This document shows, piece by piece, positions 38,456-47,934 of a stretch of 64,000 bases of DNA (position 1 is its first letter; the number at the start of each line of letters is the position of its first letter). A program made the translations under genes and the position numbers. The notes under the pieces were generated by a model that saw nothing but the letters and a program-made list of their open reading frames with translations, ran no database searches and was not told where the DNA came from. Origin of the DNA: an uncultured Flavobacteriaceae bacterium (GTDB lineage Bacteria > Bacteroidota > Bacteroidia > Flavobacteriales > Flavobacteriaceae); the NCBI GenBank assembly GCA_947500525.1, contig CANMSH010000006.1:62001-126000 (forward strand). Reading direction: 5' to 3'.

Positions 38456-39793
38456 TTAAGGTTTTATGAACTGAGCAAAGAAATTGCGGTTGTTATTTTT
38501 TGAACTAACCAATAAGGAAAACTCATTCTTCATACTCAACTCTACAGAAACATCGTTCAGTTGCTTTAGAGTACTACTCTCAATATCTACAACGGGAAAC
38601 TCAAGAGGAGTTTCGACATATTTTTGAAGGTTTACGTATGCTTTAAATTTACTCTTCATTGTTTTTATTGTTTCGTCTCCAAACTCTTTGCTCGTCAAGA
38701 TTTGAACAGTTCCATTTTGCTCTTTCGCATATAGTTTATAGAGTGGAATACTTGTAAAAAGCGTTTCCCCTTCAACGAGTTTAATCGCACCATTTTCATC
38801 AAAATAAGCATATAAATCATCTTCTTCTCCTAATTGCATCCTCAGGTCGGGAACAGTCAGATTCTGAATTGTTTTTTTCTCTATCTTATTAAAATCATCA
38901 TCATACTCGTATGTAACAATCGTATCATTTTTTTTATTGACAGATTTTAAATTGAATACGAAATTCCCATTCCATTTATCCACAATTGAATCAAGAGATA
39001 ACTTCGTGAAGTTATCGAATTTCTTTTTGGTTTCTTTAGAAAATAATGCCTGAAAAAGCGGATGTTTTTTGTTTATTTGCGTTGCTATAAATCCAACCGA
39101 ACTTTCTGGATTTTCATTGTAAGAAACATCCAAAAATAAGTTAGAATTTACCTTCCCTTTAAGGGTAAATAAACCTTTTGTAAAATTACCTTCTAAAAAA
39201 TCAGATGCCGTATTTACGTATGAAATGGCACTTTCTGATTTTGAAATTGATGCTAATAAATTAGAACTTTCTTTATGAAAATTAGTTTCTCTAAAAATCC
39301 GTTCCATAGTACTAGATACCGAATGATTTTGTTGCTTTTTCAGGGCAATTACTAAATTTTCATCCGAAATGGCTATTGTAATGACACCTTTGTTGAAAAT
39401 ATCTAATTTAGCATTGCTTACTTGAACAAAACCTTCTTGCACCAAATAAACTTTTAACTTATCTAAATTTTTCACAGCTATAAAACTGCTAAACCAAGCA
39501 TTTTTTAGAGACGAACCGTTCGTGAAAAACACCAAATTTTGAGGGATAGAAATAGCTTTTCTTAATGATTCTTTTTCTTTTGTACGCCTTTTAAAATTGA
39601 TATATTTTAATGGGTTTTTTAAAACATCAATAAGTACATGATGTTCTATTTGACGAACATCAACATACACAATTTCAGTGGCACTAACCGGTATTTTACC
39701 TTCTATCGGGGCTGCACGTTTATAACGATAAAAATATAACATTAAAAGTGCTGCGCAAACAACAACAAAAAGGTATCCAAGTTTTCTCCTCAT
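38456..39793 (-). CDS. Hypothetical inner-membrane-anchored protein, paralogue of the adjacent DUF4836 protein
   Basis: The 445-residue protein has one N-terminal transmembrane helix (about 7-22), then an extracytoplasmic domain. No name can be assigned with confidence. It shares a distinctive segment with its upstream neighbour: VTYEYDDDFNKIEKKT then VPDLRMQLG here, versus YTSYEYDEDYKRKE then VPDFTIMIG in the neighbour. Both also open with KIPVSATEIVYVDVR / KIPSTAEAVVSVNG. The two thus look like diverged tandem copies of one domain. It is 6 bp downstream, so part of a three-gene operon. Confidence 0.65.
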   Translation of the reverse strand: MRRKLGYLFVVVCAALLMLYFYRYKRAAPIEGKIPVSATEIVYVDVRQIEHHVLIDVLKNPLKYINFKRRTKEKESLRKAISIPQNLVFFTNGSSLKNAWFSSFIAVKNLDKLKVYLVQEGFVQVSNAKLDIFNKGVITIAISDENLVIALKKQQNHSVSSTMERIFRETNFHKESSNLLASISKSESAISYVNTASDFLEGNFTKGLFTLKGKVNSNLFLDVSYNENPESSVGFIATQINKKHPLFQALFSKETKKKFDNFTKLSLDSIVDKWNGNFVFNLKSVNKKNDTIVTYEYDDDFNKIEKKTIQNLTVPDLRMQLGEEDDLYAYFDENGAIKLVEGETLFTSIPLYKLYAKEQNGTVQILTSKEFGDETIKTMKSKFKAYVNLQKYVETPLEFPVVDIESSTLKQLNDVSVELSMKNEFSLLVSSKNNNRNFFAQFIKP

Positions 39794-39799
39794 TCAGCC

Positions 39800-41515
39800 T
39801 TACTTAGCAGCGAACTCAATAAAGTTAAAAAAAGCTTTTAACGAGTTTCCCTGAGAACCAGAAGTATTAATCTTCATTTCAGAAATCATTTTACTTCCCT
39901 TCATTTTGGATGATTTAAAATGAGCATCCTTGAAATTTTCTTTTGCGTATTTCATGAATCCTACTTCTTTAGCACTAAACTCAGACGATGGTATTCTTGA
40001 CAATATCTTCTCACCATTTACATAAAAAGTAGATGCATTTTTTTGGATTAATTTCTGGTGCTTTCCTAGATTCTTAACGAATCTATCATTTACAATATTA
40101 GAAATCTTTGCCTCAGAGGTGGTGAAAAACAAAATATCGTTTTTAACCACAGTATATAAGTCAACCGGAAGTTCATTCTTAGGCACATTTATTTTGAAGT
40201 AACCCGCTTTATTTTCAAATAGCTCATATTTAATTCCAAGACGCGCCGCTTTATTTAACAGTTTCGCTTTTTTCGAACCAATCATAATTGTAAAGTCAGG
40301 TACGACATCTTTTTTCGTCTTTTTAACTTCCTTTCTTTTGTAGTCTTCATCATATTCATAAGAAGTATAGGTGACTTCTTTCTCACCAAAATCATTTAAC
40401 ACAAACAACATATCACCAGTCATTAACTCTCCTATGGCCTCTTCATCGAGCAACAATGATAAAAAATCACCGCTTAGATCCATTTCCTGTTTATATTGAG
40501 GCATCATTCCACCATACATACTCGTCATCAACGCTGGGTACTCCTCAAATAGTGCTTGCATATCCATTGAAAAACTCATATATGCTAAGGCATCATTCTG
40601 ATTAAAATAATTAAAGAAATTCTTATTCATTTTAGAATTATATACCTTTTTAAAAGTTTTTTCCCATTCAGAACTTACCTCCATTTCCATAGTCATTCGC
40701 GTCGCGTTTGTGTCGAAATATAAATTAGCGACTACACTTTTAAATCCGTTATACATATTTCCTTGAAGCCCCGCCAATGATCCAATACCCGACATTCCGT
40801 AGAGATTAGACATGATTCCGCTCATTAACCCTCCATAATTCTTTACCCATACAGAAGCTGCGGCTTCTTTGTCTTTACTAGCCAAGTAATTTTTATCATT
40901 CAAAATAGAGCGACCACCTCTTCCATTAAAAATAGAAAGAGCATATGATTTTGCCCATTGAGAAGTAACTCTTTTCTTTACATTATAATATGATTCATCC
41001 TCGCTCTCTGCCTGTTTCATAAAGCGCTCTTCGTTATCTTTAAAATAAGTATAAGGTTTTTCATATCCTGTAAAAAATAACATCTTATCATTCCAAATAG
41101 CCAATGAACTATTGTCTTGCATTATTTGTAAACCTCCTTCAGAAACAATCTTTTCTTTATCTCTAGGTGACATTAAGTTTTCAAACTTATTCTTATCAGT
41201 TAATTTCACTAAAAAATTATGATAACTAATACTGTCTGTTCTTTTATGAAAATAAAAAGCTTTCGAATTCATATCGAAACCAAAATCTTTAATACTTGTC
41301 ATTTTATCGTTATCTCCTTTTTTTCTATTAAGTTCATCGAACATCATTTTTGCAAAATTATAGTTATCAAATTCTGCTATAGATACTAATTCTAGCAAAC
41401 GGTTTCCATTCACCGAAACTACCGCTTCAGCAGTACTTGGTATTTTACTTTCTAGGTTTTGCGCCGTACTTAAAATAGACGTGGAAATCGCAATAATGAA
41501 TAAGATTTTTTTCAT
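39800..41515 (-). CDS. DUF4836 family exported protein
   Basis: The 571-residue protein has a signal peptide ending ILSTAQ and the DUF4836 opening ESKIPSTAEAVVSVNGNRLLELV. Regions such as DFGFDMNSKAFYFHKRTD and SFSMDMQALFEEYP fit the family, which is widespread in Bacteroidota with unknown function. It appears to be periplasmic or outer-membrane-associated without a lipobox. It lies 5 bp after the upstream lipoprotein gene. Size and architecture are normal for the family. Confidence 0.75.
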   Translation of the reverse strand: MKKILFIIAISTSILSTAQNLESKIPSTAEAVVSVNGNRLLELVSIAEFDNYNFAKMMFDELNRKKGDNDKMTSIKDFGFDMNSKAFYFHKRTDSISYHNFLVKLTDKNKFENLMSPRDKEKIVSEGGLQIMQDNSSLAIWNDKMLFFTGYEKPYTYFKDNEERFMKQAESEDESYYNVKKRVTSQWAKSYALSIFNGRGGRSILNDKNYLASKDKEAAASVWVKNYGGLMSGIMSNLYGMSGIGSLAGLQGNMYNGFKSVVANLYFDTNATRMTMEMEVSSEWEKTFKKVYNSKMNKNFFNYFNQNDALAYMSFSMDMQALFEEYPALMTSMYGGMMPQYKQEMDLSGDFLSLLLDEEAIGELMTGDMLFVLNDFGEKEVTYTSYEYDEDYKRKEVKKTKKDVVPDFTIMIGSKKAKLLNKAARLGIKYELFENKAGYFKINVPKNELPVDLYTVVKNDILFFTTSEAKISNIVNDRFVKNLGKHQKLIQKNASTFYVNGEKILSRIPSSEFSAKEVGFMKYAKENFKDAHFKSSKMKGSKMISEMKINTSGSQGNSLKAFFNFIEFAAK

Positions 41516-41520
41516 AATGG

Positions 41521-42192
41521 TTAATTTTGGAGTTTGATTTGGTTCTTTATTGAGTTTTTATTTCTAATGATATCTTGAGCATTGACTCTTAGCATTATTG
41601 CTTTTTTACTTCCTGCGATTTTCGCTGTTGGATTTTTTGAGGAAATGATGGGAGTTGCAAAACGATAAATTGTAGTCATTGTTGCCGTTTCAAAGACCTT
41701 TCGATCTTCCATATTTGTCTTTTTAAACTCTTTCGAAATATCGTAATGGTAACTTCGGGTAAATGTATTTTGATTTTTATCGAAGCTAAAGTGTTTTTGT
41801 TTTTTGATCATTGCAGCATCTTTCTTCGTGCTAAAGTTAGAAATCACAATATTTAACGCATCTACATCTGCAAAATCGCATGAAACGGTAAAAATATATT
41901 CATTAAAATCGATAGAATTTTTGACATTTGAAATTCCTTGAATCTTTTTAATTTTTTCAATTGCTTGAGTTATATGTGATCTAATATCCTGTTTCGAAGG
42001 TACTTTGTAGTTATTTACACTATCGAGCAACATCATAGAATTCAATTTCGTTTTACTCTTACTTAAATTCATTGTAAGTGTAACATGTCCAGAACCGTCC
42101 TTATTAAAGTTTACTTCTTCAATAATTTCGAAACAGCTTGTACAAAAAAATAATAATCCTAAAAAAATATAAGTGGTTCCCTTTTTAATCAT
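41521..42192 (-). CDS. Hypothetical lipoprotein
   Basis: The 223-residue protein has a lipoprotein signal peptide (lipobox in FCTSCFEI) and a beta-rich, charged body that opens with EVNFNKDGSGHVTLTMNLSK, a phrase seen in several Bacteroidota lipoproteins of unknown role. It is the first gene of the tight operon 42192-38456 with the two DUF4836-like genes, so it probably works with them in the cell envelope. Confidence 0.7.
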   Translation of the reverse strand: MIKKGTTYIFLGLLFFCTSCFEIIEEVNFNKDGSGHVTLTMNLSKSKTKLNSMMLLDSVNNYKVPSKQDIRSHITQAIEKIKKIQGISNVKNSIDFNEYIFTVSCDFADVDALNIVISNFSTKKDAAMIKKQKHFSFDKNQNTFTRSYHYDISKEFKKTNMEDRKVFETATMTTIYRFATPIISSKNPTAKIAGSKKAIMLRVNAQDIIRNKNSIKNQIKLQN

Positions 42193-42242
42193 GGCAATTT
42201 ATTAGTAGCTAATTTAGCTAATTTGTTACAATAACGTGTTTC

Positions 42243-42950
42243 TTAAGAAATAATTACCTCAGAGATTTCTTTCGTAGCTATATCTTCATAGTGCATGTAC
42301 ACAAGATTGTCATTTTTCTTTATTGAAGTAATACTTACAGTGCCTCCCATACCTCTATCCATAACTACATCTATATACTTATCTCCGATACCAGCTTCAT
42401 GATGAAACGTTAGAATATTTTTTTGAGAAATTTCATTCTCATTTTGCCATGTTGTAAACCAATCTTTTCTTAATTGTTTTACACCCGAATCATACAATGT
42501 AGATGATGACCAAATATGAGCTTCTTGAGTCATTAATTTTGTATGTTTGTTATTCCCGTCCCAAACAAATTCTAGCAATTCTAAAGAAGCATTCCAATCG
42601 ACTATTGTTAATGTAAACTGCTCTACTCCCTCTAGGTCAACGCTTTCTAAACCTTTTCGGATATCGTCTGCTTTCAGCAACTCCTTCACAATAAGACCTC
42701 GACTCTTTTTATACACTACTCGAGAAGTATGGTATTCAAAACCTCCATTTAACAAACAAATCAACCTATTCTTATCACTCACTCCAATCCATGTGCCTCC
42801 AGCTTTACCGTCTTTAGGATACCATAATTCTACCCCATCTTCAATGCTCATTTGAGGATGTTCAGCACTCTTTCTTGAAAACGGAATATCTCGATTAGAG
42901 GTTAAAATAAAATCAGAATTCCCTAACGGGAGATAAGTAACTGTACACAT
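42243..42950 (-). CDS. NRDE/TANGO2 family protein
   Basis: The 235-residue protein starts MCTVTYLPLGNSDFILTSNRD, with the characteristic Cys2 and the NRD motif. It continues with GGTWIGVSDKNRLICLLNG and later SSSTLYDSGVKQLR. TANGO2-like proteins resemble N-terminal nucleophile hydrolases, with Cys2 as candidate nucleophile; in animals they are linked to haem and lipid handling. The bacterial role is unknown. It is soluble and probably cytosolic. Confidence 0.85.
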   Translation of the reverse strand: MCTVTYLPLGNSDFILTSNRDIPFSRKSAEHPQMSIEDGVELWYPKDGKAGGTWIGVSDKNRLICLLNGGFEYHTSRVVYKKSRGLIVKELLKADDIRKGLESVDLEGVEQFTLTIVDWNASLELLEFVWDGNNKHTKLMTQEAHIWSSSTLYDSGVKQLRKDWFTTWQNENEISQKNILTFHHEAGIGDKYIDVVMDRGMGGTVSITSIKKNDNLVYMHYEDIATKEISEVIIS

Positions 42951-43075
42951 AAAATTGTTAAATAATTTTCTCGTTTACACAATTATTGGCTTCCAAAAAT
43001 GGCAACTATAGAATGACAAATAAATTGTAACTTCGCGGTTCAAAAATAGACTTTTTACATAAAAAATATACAAAA

Positions 43076-44704
43076 ATGGCAAGCGGATTTTATAAAGTAC
43101 CTAAAGCAGTTAACGAACCTGTAAAATTGTACAAACCAAATAGTCCAGAACGTGTTGAATTACTCGCAACTTATAAAAAAATGTACAACGAAACTGTTGA
43201 CATTCCTTTTTATATTGGAGGTGAGGAAATTAGAACCGGAGATACTGTTTCGATACATCCTCCACATGACCATCAACACACGGTTGGTCACTACCATAAA
43301 GCCGAAAAAAAACATGTTGAACAAGCAATAGCCAATGCACTCGAAGCTCGTGAAACATGGGCAAGAACGTCTTGGGAACACCGAGCTGCCATTTTTTTAA
43401 AGGCCGCTGAATTATTAGCAGGGCCCTATCGCGCAAAAATGAATGCAGCGACAATGATTGCTCAATCTAAAAATGTAATGCAAGCAGAAATTGATGCAGC
43501 TTGTGAGATGATTGATTTCTTTAGATTCAATGTAGAATTTATGACTGAAATCTATGCAAATCAGCCAGAATCGGCACCGGGTATTTGGAATAGAATGGAA
43601 TATAGACCTCTAGAAGGGTTTACCTATGCCATTACACCTTTTAACTTTACGTCTATTGCGGCTAATTTATGCGCTGCACCCGTTATGATGGGAAATGTAT
43701 GTGTATGGAAACCTTCAGACAGTCAAGTTTACTCTGCTCAAGTCATTGTAGAATTGTTTAAAGAGGCAGGAGTTCCTGATGGAGTAATTAATGTGGTATA
43801 TGGAGACCCTGTAATGATTAGTGATGTGGTTTTAAGTCATAAAGATTTTTCTGGATTGCATTTCACAGGTTCTACTAGTATTTTCAAATTATTATGGAAG
43901 CAGATCGGAGATAACATCAATACATATAGAACTTATCCTCGTATTGTAGGAGAGACAGGAGGGAAAGATTTTATTTGGGCGCATGCTTCATCGAATGCAT
44001 TGCAAGTAGCGACGGCCATTACAAGAGGTGCTTTTGAATATCAAGGTCAAAAATGTTCAGCGGCCTCTAGAGCATACATCCCTAAAAGTTTATGGAATGA
44101 TGTGAAAGAACATGTTGTTAGCCAAGTAAAATCTATAAAAATGGGAAGCCCGGATGATACTTCAAATTTTGTAAATGCCGTTATACATGAAGCATCTTTT
44201 GATAAAATTTCGAGCTATATAGAGAACGCAAAAACTGATCCAAATGCGGAAATTATTATTGGTGGAAATCATGATAAATCCAAAGGTTATTTTATCGAAC
44301 CTACGGTTATTTTAGCAAAAGATTCTCAGTATACCACCATGTGTACTGAGTTGTTTGGACCTGTAATTACCATTTATGTTTACGACGATAAAAACTGGAA
44401 AGATTCTTTAGTTACTGTTGATAGTACGTCTGAGTATGCACTAACAGGAGCCATTTTTAGTGGAGATCGCTATGTAATAGACTATGCTACGAATGCCTTA
44501 GAAAATGCCGCCGGTAATTTCTACATTAATGATAAACCTACAGGAGCTGTCGTTGGACAACAGCCATTTGGCGGGGCTCGAGGTTCTGGAACAAATGACA
44601 AAGCAGGTTCTGTATGGAATTTGTTACGTTGGACATCAAATCGTACAATTAAAGAAGCATTAGTACCTCCAACTGATTATAAATATCCTTTTTTAGAACA
44701 GTAA
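43076..44704 (+). CDS. pruA: L-glutamate gamma-semialdehyde (1-pyrroline-5-carboxylate) dehydrogenase
   Basis: The 542-residue NAD-dependent aldehyde dehydrogenase of the P5CDH group oxidises glutamate semialdehyde to glutamate in proline degradation. Visible hallmarks are ITPFNFTSIAANL, NVVYGDP, FTGSTSIFK, GETGGKDF with the general-base Glu, the catalytic Cys in YQGQKCSAASRAY, and ELFGPVI. The C-terminal GGARGSGTNDKAG is typical of this group. It is a single-function enzyme, not fused to proline dehydrogenase as in PutA. A TAACTTCG near-match to the -7 element lies about 40 bp upstream. Confidence 0.95.
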   Translation: MASGFYKVPKAVNEPVKLYKPNSPERVELLATYKKMYNETVDIPFYIGGEEIRTGDTVSIHPPHDHQHTVGHYHKAEKKHVEQAIANALEARETWARTSWEHRAAIFLKAAELLAGPYRAKMNAATMIAQSKNVMQAEIDAACEMIDFFRFNVEFMTEIYANQPESAPGIWNRMEYRPLEGFTYAITPFNFTSIAANLCAAPVMMGNVCVWKPSDSQVYSAQVIVELFKEAGVPDGVINVVYGDPVMISDVVLSHKDFSGLHFTGSTSIFKLLWKQIGDNINTYRTYPRIVGETGGKDFIWAHASSNALQVATAITRGAFEYQGQKCSAASRAYIPKSLWNDVKEHVVSQVKSIKMGSPDDTSNFVNAVIHEASFDKISSYIENAKTDPNAEIIIGGNHDKSKGYFIEPTVILAKDSQYTTMCTELFGPVITIYVYDDKNWKDSLVTVDSTSEYALTGAIFSGDRYVIDYATNALENAAGNFYINDKPTGAVVGQQPFGGARGSGTNDKAGSVWNLLRWTSNRTIKEALVPPTDYKYPFLEQ

Positions 44705-44737
44705 AATTGTACTAAAAATAACAATCAATTCTTACGA

Positions 44738-44778
44738 AAGCCATATGTTGAGGAAACTCGATATATGGCTTCCTTATT
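44738..44778 (+). terminator. Probable intrinsic terminator of pruA
   Basis: AAGCCATAT (44738-44746) pairs with ATATGGCTT (44763-44771), with an extra inner GAG/CTC stem, followed by a T-rich stretch. Confidence 0.7.
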
Positions 44779-44829
44779 TATCAAATAATTCGTTACTTTC
44801 GTAACAAGGATAATTTTAAACTCACATTC

Positions 44830-46049
44830 ATGAAAAAATCATTACTTTCTGCTTCTTTTTACTCAGTTACTGTACTGACCTTATTTCTTTTCTCAACAAT
44901 TACTTTGCCGGCTCAATATGGTAATGTTTCAACTATAGCAGGTGACGGTACCCAAGGTTTTAGCGGCGATGGCGGACCAGCAACCGCAGCTGTCACTAAT
45001 TTTCCGAGCGGTATAGCTATCGATAATGTTGGCAACATTTATTTTTCAGAAATCACGAATAGTGTTGTACGTAAAATAGCTACAGACGGCACTATTTCAA
45101 CCGTTGCTGGAATGGTAGGTGATTTTGGCTTTAGTGGTGATGGCGGACAAGCAACCTCGGCGGAATTAGATTCAGCACAAGACATGGCAATAGACGACAA
45201 TGGAAACATTTATATTTCTGATTGGTTGAATAACAAAATAAGAAAGGTTGATGCAACAACAGGTGTTATTACAACGATAGCTGGTACTGGTAGTAGTGGC
45301 TTTTCTGGTGATGGTGCAGCTGCTACTGCTGCAAGGTTAAAAAGCCCTTCGGGGATAACACTCGATGCTGCTGGAAATATCTATTTCTCTGACAGAGGTA
45401 ATGATAGAATTCGAAAAATTGCTCCAGATGGTATTATTACTACCATTGCCGGAAAAGGAGGTTTCAATGCCTTTAGTGGTGATGGAGGACAAGCGATAGA
45501 TGCTGAATTCAATGATCCTAATGGGTTGACTATTGACAATACGGGTAATTTATATGTAATGGATAGAGATAACCATCGCATAAGAAAAATCACCACTGAT
45601 GGCATTGTAAATACCATCGTAGGTACAGGAGATACTGGCTTTAGCGGTGGTGGATTTAATGGAGATAATCAATTGGGTACCGCCACCGAATTGGATAAAC
45701 CAACAGATGTAGTTATTGACGCTTCTGGAAATGTCATTTTCAATGACAATAACAATCATCGCGTTAGGAAACTAGAGAGCACTGGTACTCTTAGCATTGC
45801 TAATTTTTCTAAAATTGGAGCTATATATACCCAAATCCAACAGCTTTAAACTCTCAAATAACCGTTACGTCTCAAGAAATTATAAGTTCTATAGCAGTAT
45901 ATAATTCACTTGGGCAAAAAATCTATTTGGCCGAACCAAATAAAACAACTTATAATATGCCTTTAAAAAATGCTGCTTCAGGTTTATATTATGTACAACT
46001 AACTACTGAAAATAAAAATTCAGCAGTTCAAAAATTAATCATAAACTAA
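44830..46049 (+). pseudogene. Secreted NHL-repeat protein with T9SS sorting tail, interrupted by a 2-bp frameshift
   Basis: The first frame (44830-45849, 339 residues) has a signal peptide (ending TLPAQ) and about five NHL-type beta-propeller repeats, each with a GDG-GPATAA/GLTID-GNLYV pattern, and then stops at a TAA just after a (TA)4 tract (45822-45829). In the next frame (from TAC 45828) the sequence continues as a complete T9SS type A sorting domain: YPNPTALNSQITV, SIAVYNSLGQKIYLAE, LKNAASGLYYVQL and the final VQKLIIN ending at TAA 46049. Removing one TA unit restores a single frame of about 405 residues that reads GAIYPNP across the junction. As written, the protein lacks the tail needed for T9SS export and surface anchoring. 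Confidence 0.88.
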
Positions 46050-46071
46050 TAGAAAAATCTTAAATACCACT

Positions 46072-46103
46072 AAAAAGTCTCATCAATAGATGAGACTTTT
46101 TTT
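46072..46103. terminator. Intrinsic terminator after the NHL-repeat gene
   Basis: A 13-bp perfect stem (AAAAAGTCTCATC and GATGAGACTTTTT, loop AATA) followed by a T-run. Its position just after TAA 46049 supports the sorting tail being part of the same transcription unit. Confidence 0.92.
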
Positions 46104-46119
46104 ATTTTAAAATAAGTAG

Positions 46120-46127
46120 TATTTTTG
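46120..46127 (+). promoter_or_regulatory. -7 element (TATTTTTG) upstream of the 46197 gene
   Basis: An exact TAnnTTTG match 69 bp upstream of the TTG start at 46197, immediately after the preceding terminator. Confidence 0.4.
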
Positions 46128-46196
46128 TTTCAAGAAAGTACTTCAATATTTCTGTTTAAATAAGCCCTATATTTTTATCAAGCAATTTTTAAAGCG

Positions 46197-46706
46197 TTGA
46201 GGGAAGCTCGTATTTCAAATAGATTCGATTTAGACAATTACAAAAATGTATTGGTTTTTGATGACAAACTGGTTATTACCAATAATTTTTATCAATCTAG
46301 AGAACATTTTCTAAACCGAGAGAAAAATAGTAGAAGAGATCATATTTTTCCAAAAGATACCATTCGGAAAATAACTTATAATTCTATAGGTAATACCGTT
46401 AAAATATATTCAAAACGAAGAAAAAAAAAGCTGGTTTTTTATTCTAACCAAACACGTAACGAGTTTATGCAAAGTTTAAACCCTGGTGAATTTTTGAATA
46501 AAACCGAAACAGATGCGATTCCTACCTCCAAAATAGCCTCTGTTTTATTCGGCTTTACCGTACTTATGGTAGTTCTCTTTTATTATGCTGATCTTCAAAA
46601 AATATTACCGATGGAACGCTTCCTGTTTTTGGTTTTAGGATTTGTTGTTGCCATGTACACCCTATTTAAAAAGGTGCTCAAAAGCGTAAATATTGTGTAT
46701 TCTTGA
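46197..46706 (+). CDS. Hypothetical membrane protein
   Basis: The 169-residue product starts at TTG 46197; no in-frame ATG lies near the beginning. The first about 105 residues form a hydrophilic, beta-like domain with basic patches (KIYSKRRKKKLVF) that resembles a PH-like fold in its alternation. Two transmembrane helices close the protein (about 114-128 and 138-155). I do not recognise the family. The next gene, 102 bp downstream, also combines a PH-like soluble stretch with membrane helices, so the two may be related. Confidence 0.6.
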   Translation: MREARISNRFDLDNYKNVLVFDDKLVITNNFYQSREHFLNREKNSRRDHIFPKDTIRKITYNSIGNTVKIYSKRRKKKLVFYSNQTRNEFMQSLNPGEFLNKTETDAIPTSKIASVLFGFTVLMVVLFYYADLQKILPMERFLFLVLGFVVAMYTLFKKVLKSVNIVYS

Positions 46707-46808
46707 AGTAAAGAATACACCTTTATTTAAGATATCATACCCCTTTTTGCGGTAAATAAGACATACTAATCTCTTTAAAAAAGAGTTTATAGAGTAGATA
46801 CTACATTA

Positions 46809-47906
46809 ATGCAAGTCTATAAAAAAAGAACATTCTGGGCTATTTACGTCTATATATTAGTCATGCTTCTTACTTTTGTTTTTCTGCCTTCTATTGTTTC
46901 AGAAAATGCATTTAGTTATCATCCAACAATGATATTTCTAGTTAGTCTTCAAATGATGGTTTTATTGTTTGTTCAAATTTCAAGAAGTAAATCAAGAATA
47001 CACGTGTCAGAAAACACTATTTATTTCAAAAATTTATTTCATGAGAAAAAAGTACGATTTGATGAAATTAAAGGCTTTAGAAGATTAAAATGGTTTACGC
47101 AAACCAATCTTACGAGCCATATAATTATAGAATCTAAAAATAAACTTACAACACCTATTAAATTTAATTTATCGTATCATAATATTCATCAGTTTATTGA
47201 CTGGTTAACTACAAATTTTGAAGACTTAGATCAGACATTTGAAGATATAGAGCACGCTAAAGCACTTGAAGATCCCTTTCTTGGTAGCGATCCTATAGAA
47301 AGAACGTTAAAAATAAAGAAATCAAAATCAATCGCAACTATTCTTAACATAGCAGGTTTTGGGATTTTTTTATTACATATTTTTATACTAAAACCGCATA
47401 TCTACATGGTCTATATGGCAATCGCGATTCCATTACTTGCCGTCATTGCCATGTTTTATTTTAGAGGCCTTATAAAGTTAAACTATATTAAGAGAACTTC
47501 ATTATTCAATATAGATAAAAACAGAGAAGATTGGTCATTGAATCCATCTATATTTTCAGATGTTTCGATAGCCATTTTGCTTCCTGCTTTGAGTCTTTTT
47601 GTTATCGCTTTACGCGATATGCATGTTGTGAATTATGGTAATAGTTTTGTTCTTGCTTTTTTCATTGCCTCCACATTACTCTTACTAATAGCACTCATTA
47701 CAAAAGAGTTTAGATTTTCAAAACTAAGCACATATGGAATTGTGCTTTTCTATTTTATATTCCTTTTCGGATATAGCTTTGGATCTATAGTTATTTTAAG
47801 GTCAATAATTGATGACTCCCAGTCAACAACATTTTATCAAGAAATAGTACCAACAATAGAAGCCAATATTGAAAATCATTTTTCAAATTCGAATATTCTA
47901 TCTTAA
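46809..47906 (+). CDS. Hypothetical multi-pass membrane protein
   Basis: The 365-residue product begins with two transmembrane helices (about 9-28 and 39-57), then a soluble domain (about 62-150) with YFKNLFHEKKVRFDEIKGFRRLKW and a helical LSYHNIHQFIDWLTTNF. This arrangement resembles bacterial PH-like (bPH) domains attached to membrane helices. About six further hydrophobic segments follow from residue 170. Not recognised as a named family; function unknown. It stands on the same strand as the 46197 gene. Confidence 0.65.
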   Translation: MQVYKKRTFWAIYVYILVMLLTFVFLPSIVSENAFSYHPTMIFLVSLQMMVLLFVQISRSKSRIHVSENTIYFKNLFHEKKVRFDEIKGFRRLKWFTQTNLTSHIIIESKNKLTTPIKFNLSYHNIHQFIDWLTTNFEDLDQTFEDIEHAKALEDPFLGSDPIERTLKIKKSKSIATILNIAGFGIFLLHIFILKPHIYMVYMAIAIPLLAVIAMFYFRGLIKLNYIKRTSLFNIDKNREDWSLNPSIFSDVSIAILLPALSLFVIALRDMHVVNYGNSFVLAFFIASTLLLLIALITKEFRFSKLSTYGIVLFYFIFLFGYSFGSIVILRSIIDDSQSTTFYQEIVPTIEANIENHFSNSNILS

Positions 47907-47934
47907 TAGTTCAACATTGCTTAGAATGGCGACT

